Shown here: positions 1 to 5,008 of the stretch, piece by piece
Layout: each line of letters begins with the position of its first letter
Numbering within the stretch: the first letter of the stretch is position 1
Assembly: GCA_029935375.1 (NCBI GenBank)
Contig: JAOZKL010000061.1
Coordinates: forward strand, 1 to 5,008
Length of the DNA: 5,008 nt
Reading direction: 5' to 3'
From: Patescibacteria group bacterium
GTDB taxonomy: Bacteria; Patescibacteriota; JACMRA01
Notes under the pieces: model-generated
Databases searched by the model: none
Told to the model about the DNA's origin: nothing
Seen by the model: only the letters and a program-made list of their open reading frames with translations
Made by a program: the position numbers and the translations under genes

Positions 1-70
1 CAACCTTCCACCCTTCAGGAATTTCCCCAACCCATGGAATTGCCGTTTGTTTAGTTTTCATAATGGTCAT
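1..70 (-). CDS. hsdS: Type I restriction-modification specificity subunit HsdS, N-terminal 23 codons (partial)
   Basis: HsdS carries the target-recognition domains that direct the HsdM/HsdR complex to a bipartite DNA sequence. Only the start is inside the window. It reads MTIMKTKQTAIPWVGEIPEG followed by WKV, and 'IPW-x-GEIPEGW' is the characteristic opening of the first recognition domain of many HsdS proteins. The first ATG lies three bases after the hsdM stop codon, so the two genes are almost certainly co-transcribed and probably translationally coupled. A second in-frame ATG three codons later (position 61) is an equally possible start, because neither has a Shine-Dalgarno sequence. The gene continues beyond the left edge, so its specificity and completeness cannot be judged. 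Confidence 0.85.
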   Translation of the reverse strand, partial: MTIMKTKQTAIPWVGEIPEGWKV

Positions 71-73
71 AAC

Positions 74-1828
74 TTAATCGTTAATTATTTCTTCCAAAAC
101 ATTTTCTGTCTCATTCTCAAGAGCTAAAATATCTTTTTTAATATCTTCTAAACTTCTTGGTGGCGTGTATTCGTAAAAATGTTTATTAAAGTTAATTTCG
201 TATCCAATTTTTGGTTCTGCTTTTTTTATCCAAGCATCTGGAGCAAATGGCAAAACTTCTCTTTCAAAATATTCTTGAATATCTTCTTTGAGTGGAATGT
301 TTTCTTTATCTCGGAGTGAGCTATCTGCCACAGGTTTATCTTTTTTCAAAACAATTTCCCCATTTTCATCTTTTTGAGGTCTTTCAATAATTATTTGAGA
401 ATATCCAAAATCCTCATTATCAAAAATCTTTGAAAACTCAGTTTCTTCAAAACTATCAAAAAGCTCGTAGATCTTGTCGATATGATTTGATTTTAGCTCA
501 CTTCGTTTTTTTCCAAGACTCTTGGTCATCTTTGAGTAAAACTTGTCACTCGTTGCATTGATGAGCTGTATCTTGCCTTTTTTGTGCTTAGGTTTATGAT
601 TTGTCATTACCCAAATATAAGTTCCAATTCCTGTGTTATAAAAAAGATCCTTTGGTAAAGCTACAATCGCTTCCAAATAATCGTTTTCAATAATATGTTT
701 TCTGATGCTGCTTTCTCCACTTCCTGCATCTCCTGTAAACAAAGCAGATCCATTGTGAACACTGGCAATACGAGTTCCAAGAGGTGTATCATGTTTCATT
801 TTTGAAATCATGTGTAAAGAAAACAAAAGCTGTCCGTCGTTTATTCTTGGAGTTCCAACCGTAAAACGAGAATCCAAAATTTCTACTTTCTTCCCGCCAG
901 TTGAAAGTTTTGCCTGATCAGTTTTCCAAGACTTTCCATAAGGAGGATTTGTAAGAATAAAATCAAATTTTTCTGTAGGGAATCCGTCGTTTGAGAGAGT
1001 TGATCCAAATACAACCTTGTTATCCGTTTCCCCCTTCAAAAGCATATCAGCTTTGCATAGAGCGTAAGTTTCAGCTTGCAACTCTTGCCCAAAAGTGAAA
1101 ATATCAGCTGTAGATTGTATTACACTTTCATCTGATTTGATAAAATCTTTGGCAATAGAAAGCATTCCACCGCTACCCGCGCACGGATCATAAATTGAAA
1201 GAGGTTTGTTTTTTATCTCTTTTTGAACAGGTAGAAACAGAATATTTGTCATTAATTGAATAACTTCACGAGGGGTGAAATGCTCTCCCGCCTCCTCATT
1301 ATTCTCTTCATTAAATTTACGAATAAGCTCTTCAAAAACATATCCCATATCATGATTATTTAGCTTTTTTGGGGATAATTTATTACTAGCATCACTAAAT
1401 TTTTGAATAAGTGCAAAAAGAATATCTGATTCCTCAAGTGTTTGGATTTGATTTTCAAATTTAAATTTCTGTAATATATCTTGAATATTTGAGCTAAAAC
1501 CATGTAGATACTGTTTGAAATTAGCTTTAATATTCTCAGGATCTTTCAAAAGTGTTTTTAATGTAAAATCAGAAATGTTATAAAATGAATATCCTGTAGC
1601 TCGTTGTAAAACTGGCTCTATATTTGTAATCTTATCTTTAAATTTTTTATATTCTGATAATGTTTTCTCTTTTGTTTCTTCAAGTTCACTATCAATACGA
1701 GTAATAACAGTCATTGGGAGGATGACATCTCTGTATTTTCCTTTTACATAAATATCTCGCAAAATATCATCAGCCACTTGCCAAATAAAATTTGTTATAA
1801 CTGAATTGCTTTGATTCTGATTAGGCAT
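74..1828 (-). CDS. hsdM: Type I restriction-modification DNA adenine methyltransferase subunit HsdM
   Basis: HsdM is the modification subunit of a type I R-M system. With HsdS it transfers a methyl group from S-adenosylmethionine to the N6 of adenine in the recognition site. The 584-residue protein has the family layout: a helical HsdM N-terminal domain (about residues 10-145), then the N6-adenine methylase domain. GEHFTPREVIQLM (181-193) is the usual lead-in. DPCAGSGGM (214-222) is SAM-binding motif I, FGQE (246-249) follows, and NPPYG (294-298) is the catalytic [DN]PPY motif IV. LPKDLFYNTGIGTYIWV (391-407) is also typical. The C-terminal 20 or so residues are helical and charged, as in relatives that contact HsdS. 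The length is slightly over the usual 480-550. All key motifs are present and the frame is intact, so it should be active. A TTGACA-N17-GATTAT promoter lies upstream, and hsdS follows after three bases. The start ATG has no Shine-Dalgarno sequence, but no better start exists. No hsdR is visible. Confidence 0.96.
   Translation of the reverse strand: MPNQNQSNSVITNFIWQVADDILRDIYVKGKYRDVILPMTVITRIDSELEETKEKTLSEYKKFKDKITNIEPVLQRATGYSFYNISDFTLKTLLKDPENIKANFKQYLHGFSSNIQDILQKFKFENQIQTLEESDILFALIQKFSDASNKLSPKKLNNHDMGYVFEELIRKFNEENNEEAGEHFTPREVIQLMTNILFLPVQKEIKNKPLSIYDPCAGSGGMLSIAKDFIKSDESVIQSTADIFTFGQELQAETYALCKADMLLKGETDNKVVFGSTLSNDGFPTEKFDFILTNPPYGKSWKTDQAKLSTGGKKVEILDSRFTVGTPRINDGQLLFSLHMISKMKHDTPLGTRIASVHNGSALFTGDAGSGESSIRKHIIENDYLEAIVALPKDLFYNTGIGTYIWVMTNHKPKHKKGKIQLINATSDKFYSKMTKSLGKKRSELKSNHIDKIYELFDSFEETEFSKIFDNEDFGYSQIIIERPQKDENGEIVLKKDKPVADSSLRDKENIPLKEDIQEYFEREVLPFAPDAWIKKAEPKIGYEINFNKHFYEYTPPRSLEDIKKDILALENETENVLEEIIND
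140..287. repeat. Pair of 10-bp direct repeats inside hsdM marking a deletion-prone interval
   Basis: AATATCTTCT occurs at 140-149 and again at 278-287, 138 bp apart and in the same reading frame. They encode the two 'EDI' spots of HsdM (LKEDIQEYF and LEDIKKDIL). The decayed hsdM copy at 2863-3076 lacks just the material between the equivalent points, so recombination or slippage between these repeats probably produced its deletion. Confidence 0.55.
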
Positions 1829-1873
1829 AATTATTATTTTCTATTAATTGCAAGTTTATTTGCTTTCTAAGTC

Positions 1874-1902
1874 ATAATCCACAACAAAGTGCTTTTTGTC
1901 AA
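1874..1902 (-). promoter_or_regulatory. Sigma-70-type promoter for hsdM-hsdS
   Basis: On the minus strand a perfect -35 box TTGACA (1902-1897) is followed by exactly 17 bases and the -10 box GATTAT (1879-1874), which matches four of six consensus bases. Transcription would start near 1867, giving a leader of about 39 bases before the hsdM ATG at 1828. It lies downstream of the KilA-N terminator, so hsdM-hsdS appears to be a separate transcription unit. Confidence 0.7.
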
Positions 1903-1950
1903 GCTTACATCATCCAAATAGGCTTTTCCTCTCTCCAGTTCAGAGGTCAC

Positions 1951-1974
1951 AAAAAACCAAAACACGTGTTTTGC
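1951..1974 (-). terminator. Rho-independent terminator after the KilA-N gene
   Basis: On the minus strand, CAAAAC-ACGT-GTTTTG forms a six-base-pair stem with a four-base loop. It is followed by one G and then six T. It begins 11 bases after the stop codon (1987-1985) of the full-length, frameshifted KilA-N frame, which supports the idea that the gene originally ended there. The same 23 bases recur after the peptidase gene. Confidence 0.72.
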
Positions 1975-1984
1975 AATTTTCATA

Positions 1985-2146
1985 TTAGTCATTTTTAGAC
2001 TTCAAGTTTAGACCATTTGTCATATTTTTTAGCTCTTTTGTCGCTCTCTGATTTTGAATACTCTCAAAATTCTTTTTGGCTTCTACGACCAACTTTTCCA
2101 TTCTGGGTTGCTTGTCCTCCCCCTGATTGATCAAATAGGCATTAAG
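1985..2146 (-). pseudogene. Out-of-frame C-terminal part of the KilA-N gene
   Basis: Just at the stop of the KilA-N ORF, the minus strand continues open in the next frame for 53 codons, to TAA at 1987-1985. It starts LNAYLINQGEDKQPRMEKL and ends NLKSKND. Proteins of this KilA-N family commonly continue past the point where the ORF stops with a segment like LNA-x-LI-x-QG and a charged helix, so this is the lost end of the same gene. The junction reads GAC ACT TAA. Restoring one AC pair gives GAC ACA CTT AAT, joins the halves as ...SGLDT-LNAYLI..., and yields a 291-residue protein. The segment stops 11 bases before the terminator. Natural mutation and assembly error cannot be told apart from this sequence alone. 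Confidence 0.78.
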
Positions 2147-2858
2147 TGTCTAGCCCTGACAAAACTATCAACTCTTCAATCTCTGCAACATCACGAATAT
2201 TTAGCTTTTGTTTAGCAAATTTTGGATTTTCTTTTTCCCATTCTTTAGCTGTTTTACCAAACATTATCAAGTTTAACATATCAGCTTCATCAGCATAAAC
2301 CAGACTTTCTTTGAATTTTGATAGATTTAGGCTTTCTAACCGAGTTTTGATACTATCTGTATGTATTCTATAATTTGTTTTGGTTAAGCTTCTTTTTATT
2401 TGCCATTCTAGAGAGTGAGTTGTTTGCTTTTCTAATTCTTTTAACCTCTGAAATTCTTTGATTATATAAAGCTTGAACTCTGGAGACAGCCAACTGGCAA
2501 ACTCTAAGGCGATGTCTTTGTGAGCAAAAGTTCCGCCACCGTATCTTCCTGATTTAGAGTAAATACCAGCAGCATTCGTAGCTTTTACCCATTTTTTTGG
2601 AGACATGACAAAACTATTCTCACCTGTTTGTTTTTTAAACCCCTCGAATTCGACTGGGTTAAAATTTTGGTTATAATCAGTTTCCCACAATCCTAAAAAT
2701 TTGATGGTAAAATCAGTTCTCATCCAATTAGCAACAACCTGATCTGGATGATCTGGATTTTTCCACTTTGCCATATCAGTAAGTGAAATAAAATCATCAC
2801 CTTCTTTGCTGGTTTTTACATTAATTTCTATATCCTTAATAATTAATTTTTTAGCCAT
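2142..2858 (-). CDS. KilA-N domain-containing DNA-binding protein (C-terminally frameshifted)
   Basis: KilA-N is a DNA-binding domain of phage and large-virus origin, also found in bacterial proteins encoded near restriction systems. Its cellular role is not established. Domain features in this 238-residue ORF are FISLTDMAKW (23-32), a W/F-rich middle, the conserved block GRYGGGTFAHKDIALEFASW (104-123) followed by LSPEFKLYIIKEFQRLKE, and a C-terminal part with YADEADMLNLIMFGKTAKEW (188-207) and IRDVAEIEELIVL (221-233). The ORF stops at a TAA where relatives continue, and the missing 53 codons lie in another frame (2146-1985). It is thus truncated by about 18 percent but keeps the entire DNA-binding domain, so the shortened product could still bind DNA. 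It starts four bases after the stop of a decayed hsdM copy, so it was probably once the second gene of an hsdM operon. No Shine-Dalgarno sequence precedes the ATG. A promoter lies at 3110-3082. Confidence 0.88.
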   Translation of the reverse strand: MAKKLIIKDIEINVKTSKEGDDFISLTDMAKWKNPDHPDQVVANWMRTDFTIKFLGLWETDYNQNFNPVEFEGFKKQTGENSFVMSPKKWVKATNAAGIYSKSGRYGGGTFAHKDIALEFASWLSPEFKLYIIKEFQRLKELEKQTTHSLEWQIKRSLTKTNYRIHTDSIKTRLESLNLSKFKESLVYADEADMLNLIMFGKTAKEWEKENPKFAKQKLNIRDVAEIEELIVLSGLDT

Positions 2859-2862
2859 AATT

Positions 2863-3076
2863 TTAATTTATAATTTCTTTTAGAACACCATCTACTTGTT
2901 CTTCAATTGCCAAAATATCCTTTATAATCTCTTCTTTGATCTTTGTCCCGCAGAGAGCTGTCTACCACAGGCTTTCTTTTTTTCAAAACAACTTCTTCAT
3001 TATCATCTTTCTTCAGTCTTTCAACAATTATCTGAGTATATCCAAAATCTTCATTATCCAAAATCTTTGAAAACTA
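2863..3076 (-). pseudogene. Decayed 3' end of a second hsdM gene
   Basis: Read on the minus strand from 3075, this stretch gives FSKILDNEDFGYTQIIVERL and continues to SSLRDK. It matches 34 of 44 residues of the intact HsdM at about residues 465-508. The frame then breaks. In another frame it ends EEIIKDILAIEEQVDGVLKE-IIN-stop, matching 14 of 23 residues of the HsdM C-terminus. Relative to the intact gene, 11 bases are missing near 2939-2941 (the frameshift), and about 138 bases are missing just after it. The codon matching GAG at the left junction is TAG. Everything upstream of residue 465 is gone. The identity is well below that expected of a recent duplication, so the source was a related but different R-M system. 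The stop codon (2865-2863) is four bases before the KilA-N ATG. No functional protein is expected; the segment now serves as the KilA-N leader. Confidence 0.88.
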
Positions 3077-3081
3077 ATTTT

Positions 3082-3110
3082 AATCTACTATTTTAATTAT
3101 TTTTTGTCAA
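3082..3110 (-). promoter_or_regulatory. Sigma-70-type promoter for the hsdM remnant and KilA-N gene
   Basis: On the minus strand a perfect TTGACA (3110-3105), a 17-base AT-rich spacer and TAGATT (3087-3082, four of six consensus bases) form a promoter. The predicted start, near 3075, falls at the edge of the hsdM homology. The transcript would carry a leader of roughly 215 bases, made of hsdM remnant, before the KilA-N ATG. The spacing equals that of the other two promoters in the window. Confidence 0.55.
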
Positions 3111-3136
3111 ACAATTTTATACATCTAATATATACT

Positions 3137-3296
3137 AGACCTCTTTCCCAATTCCATTTCCAATCCATAAATCCTAAGATTTAACTAAAAAAACACTTCT
3201 TTCAATTCGTTTTACCAGTAAAAGTCATTTCAAAAAGAACATTTTTAGAATAAATTTAAGAATTTCTACTTGAAAAGCGAATTAGGAAAGAGGTCC
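3137..3296. mobile_element. MITE-like 160-bp full-length imperfect palindrome
   Basis: The ends are 18-bp inverted repeats. The left end AGACCTCTTTCCCAATTC (3137-3154) matches the reverse complement of the right end (3279-3296), GGACCTCTTTCCTAATTC, at 16 of 18 positions. The arms keep pairing imperfectly inward over about 65 bases. They meet at a near-palindrome, TTTTACCAGTAAAA (3210-3223), whose centre (3216.5) is exactly the midpoint of the element, so the whole unit can fold into one long hairpin. The triplet ACT flanks both ends (3134-3136 and 3297-3299), a possible 3-bp target-site duplication. No ORF of note lies inside. Size, terminal repeats and lack of coding capacity fit a miniature inverted-repeat transposable element mobilised by another element's transposase; the family is not identified. 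A chromosomal structured-RNA or bidirectional terminator role is the alternative. Confidence 0.65.
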
Positions 3297-3300
3297 ACTA

Positions 3301-3324
3301 AAAAAACCAAAACACGTGTTTTGG
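3301..3324 (-). terminator. Rho-independent terminator after the M23 peptidase gene
   Basis: The perfect 18-base palindrome CCAAAACACGTGTTTTGG (3307-3324) forms, on the minus strand, a seven-base-pair stem with an ACGT loop, directly followed by six T. It begins 34 bases after the peptidase stop codon. It is the twin of the terminator at 1951-1974. Confidence 0.78.
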
Positions 3325-3358
3325 AATATATAAATTATAGTAAATTGCAAACCAACAA

Positions 3359-4942
3359 CTACGGCAGGTAATAGAAAGGGTTTAGTAGTGAATTACCCTG
3401 ACGGATTTCAAAATGCAGATGCACTCCATAACAACCCAAGTTGGCATTGTATCTACCGTAACTCCTACCAGAACAACCCATATTACCAAGCAGCTGACCT
3501 TGCCTTACCACCTCTCCAACTTTTACATTCATTGTGGATAGATGAGCATAAACGGTTTTGAACCCGTCTCCATGATCTATCATCACCTTATTACCATAGC
3601 CATAGTTATAACTACCCATACTAGCTTCTATTACTGTACCTGCTTTTACCGCAGAAATTGGTGGAGTACCACCACGGGAAACATCCACAGCTTTGTGACT
3701 GGAACTATAACATGTTGTAATAGACCCACGAACAGGCCAGATAAACCCAGCATCAATCTTGTTGCTAGCAGAAACACTACAAACTATAGATGATGCACGC
3801 AGTGCCAAAATTCGCTTTCTTTCCTCTTCTGCCTTAAGCCTTTGCAACCTATCTACCTCATCCTCGTTATATTTGGCTATTACATTATAATCATCCAATG
3901 GAACAAGTACAAGAGACCCTTTTTGTATAACACTTTTTACAGATTTTAGAACATCTGGGTTTTCGTCTACAATCCTTTGGTCACTTGTATGATATATACG
4001 AGCCAACTCCTTTATCGTTGTAGTTTTTACCGCATTGTATATATAACCATCTGCCCACGGGAGGTAAACGCTATCGCCGACCTTCAGTTGATCTATCTGT
4101 TGTATATTGTTGTTGAACAAGACAGTTTCTATCTTTAGCCCATACAAAGCGGCAATACTAGCAGGGGTGTCTCCCTCCTCTACAGTATGTCTTGTGATTG
4201 TCTTGATATACAATTCCTTGGAAAAATCTATTGGTACAAATGCCTCTTGCTCGCTGATAGATGTCTGAGTTACTAGACCAACGGTTTCTTCATCCACGTA
4301 AGTCTCTGCCATTACAGCTGTCTGTAGTAGTGAGTTGGTGTTGGACTCTGTTGCAAAAACATTTGCAAATGCAAGAAAACCAAGAGATGCTATTATGATT
4401 ATAAATAAATATATTTTACTAGTTATTTTGGATAAAACTGAAACTGCTGAAGCAGCTTTTGCCAAAAACATTCTAAGGTTTATCTTTAGTTCCAACATCC
4501 AGAGATCTCTTGCGTTGGAGTTTGTAATAACTCTAAAAAAGTCTATAACAGTGTTTTTTACACTATTCAATCTAGTTGGGGCTTTTATCGCTTCTTGGTA
4601 GCCAAAATCTAGCGCTAAGTATGACTGATAAACAGTGTTATTGATTATCCTAAAAATTAAAGAAAACAGGCAAGTGATAAAATGTTTACTACCCATTATA
4701 AAACTTACCAAACCCTCTCTGGAGGCAACTATTACACTCATCAAGCTAACTTTTACAGATGCAAAGTCAGAAAACACAGCAAAGCTGGCATCTTGCTTGC
4801 CTGTAAGGACAAAATTAGGCTCTGTTATAATAGTGAGAGAGTTTAGACCGATTAATTGCTGGTTGTTTTTTGTCATCTTAAAACCATCCAACCTCTGCTC
4901 TAGTTGTAGGTTTCTACTCTTTCTTACCTTTATCTCAGACAT
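3359..4942 (-). CDS. Membrane-anchored LysM domain M23 family metallopeptidase
   Basis: M23 peptidases are zinc endopeptidases that cut peptide cross-links in peptidoglycan; LysM domains bind its glycan. Residues 1-176 show no domain I recognise. A membrane segment (about 177-197, IYLFIIIIASLGFLAFANVF) follows, then the exported part. A first LysM spans about 248-295 (HTVEEGDTPASIAALYG through LKVGDSVYLP), and a second, degenerate LysM spans about 303-348. A charged, probably coiled helix covers about 355-383. The peptidase domain (about 400-527) opens with GFIWPVRGSI. The expected M23 residues are all present: zinc ligands H416 and D420 (HKAVD), H467 (VYAHLS), and H508 and H510 (HLHFE), so it should be active. 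Cysteines at 388, 411, 490 and 504 lie in the exported part. The ATG is supported by a near-consensus promoter about 25 bases upstream of the predicted transcript start. The gene forms its own unit with a terminator 34 bases downstream. It is unrelated in function to the R-M genes. Confidence 0.93.
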   Translation of the reverse strand: MSEIKVRKSRNLQLEQRLDGFKMTKNNQQLIGLNSLTIITEPNFVLTGKQDASFAVFSDFASVKVSLMSVIVASREGLVSFIMGSKHFITCLFSLIFRIINNTVYQSYLALDFGYQEAIKAPTRLNSVKNTVIDFFRVITNSNARDLWMLELKINLRMFLAKAASAVSVLSKITSKIYLFIIIIASLGFLAFANVFATESNTNSLLQTAVMAETYVDEETVGLVTQTSISEQEAFVPIDFSKELYIKTITRHTVEEGDTPASIAALYGLKIETVLFNNNIQQIDQLKVGDSVYLPWADGYIYNAVKTTTIKELARIYHTSDQRIVDENPDVLKSVKSVIQKGSLVLVPLDDYNVIAKYNEDEVDRLQRLKAEEERKRILALRASSIVCSVSASNKIDAGFIWPVRGSITTCYSSSHKAVDVSRGGTPPISAVKAGTVIEASMGSYNYGYGNKVMIDHGDGFKTVYAHLSTMNVKVGEVVRQGQLLGNMGCSGRSYGRYNANLGCYGVHLHFEIRQGNSLLNPFYYLP

Positions 4943-4973
4943 AGTGTATGGTATTAAAGTATTTCGAAAATAA

Positions 4974-5002
4974 AATATAGCCTATTTTTCTGATGTTGTC
5001 AA
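4974..5002 (-). promoter_or_regulatory. Sigma-70-type promoter for the M23 peptidase gene
   Basis: On the minus strand a perfect TTGACA (5002-4997), a 17-base spacer and TATATT (4979-4974, five of six consensus bases) make the best promoter in the window. Transcription would start near 4967, leaving a leader of about 25 bases. The leader has no Shine-Dalgarno sequence. Confidence 0.75.
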
Positions 5003-5008
5003 ATTATT

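Noticed and set aside
2142..2160. Programmed +1 frameshift in the KilA-N gene, as in prfB
   Set aside because: The stop is preceded by AGGG and the shift is +1, but the P-site context (GAC ACT TAA) does not allow the slippage seen at CTT TGA. A two-base deletion at an ACAC run is simpler.
2896..3096. 66-codon plus-strand ORF
   Set aside because: It lies antisense over the hsdM relic, which explains its sequence. It has no promoter or ribosome site of its own and no recognisable motif.
3301..3324. CACGTG palindrome as a transcription-factor operator
   Set aside because: Both copies sit just downstream of gene ends and are followed by six T on the coding strand, which terminator function explains better.
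1951..3324. The two 23-base repeats as attachment sites or ends of one mobile unit enclosing KilA-N
   Set aside because: They are direct repeats about 1.35 kb apart, but no integrase or transposase lies between them and each fits a terminator for the gene before it.
3542..3793. 83-codon plus-strand ORF
   Set aside because: It is antisense to the well-supported M23 peptidase domain with its zinc-site residues; its composition is that of a shadow frame.
4335..4973. Two plus-strand ORFs (4335-4601 and 4635-4973)
   Set aside because: Both are antisense to the N-terminal part of the peptidase gene, whose promoter, start and single frame are consistent. Neither resembles a known protein.

Overview
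The window is an AT-rich bacterial segment in which every gene reads on the minus strand. In transcription order it holds an exported LysM/M23 cell-wall peptidase (4942-3359), the decayed 3' end of a type I methylase gene (3076-2863), a KilA-N domain gene (2858 to 1985, broken by a frameshift near its end), an intact type I restriction-modification methyltransferase gene hsdM (1828-74), and the first 23 codons of hsdS running off the left edge. No hsdR is present, so the restriction half of the system must lie outside the window or be absent.

The organism cannot be named with certainty. The low GC content, the membrane-anchored LysM-M23 peptidase ending in a short 'NPFYYLP' tail, the lack of Shine-Dalgarno sequences, and the defence genes beside a cell-envelope gene would suit a candidate-phyla (Patescibacteria-like) genome. 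This is an inference from general impression, not from a marker gene. In two sampled 60-base lines the peptidase gene has 24 and 28 G+C, and hsdM has 16 and 22, which would fit a horizontally acquired R-M module.

Layout and control: three promoters of the form TTGACA-N17-(TATAAT-like) precede the peptidase gene, the hsdM-remnant/KilA-N unit and hsdM. Two nearly identical rho-independent terminators (18-base palindrome plus six T) follow the peptidase gene and the full-length KilA-N frame. The window is therefore three separate transcription units: peptidase; remnant plus KilA-N; hsdM-hsdS.

The most notable points lie between the peptidase and hsdM. (1) A 160-bp element at 3137-3296 is an imperfect palindrome over its whole length, has 18-bp terminal inverted repeats and possible 3-bp target duplications, and looks like a miniature inverted-repeat transposable element. 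(2) The region just upstream of KilA-N is the tail of a second, diverged hsdM that lost 11 bp and about 138 bp internally, the latter apparently between short direct repeats. (3) The KilA-N reading frame continues for 53 more codons in another frame, up to the terminator, which shows a loss of two bases or another small indel. Together they suggest that an older hsdM-KilA-N operon has decayed beside a functional-looking hsdM-hsdS operon.
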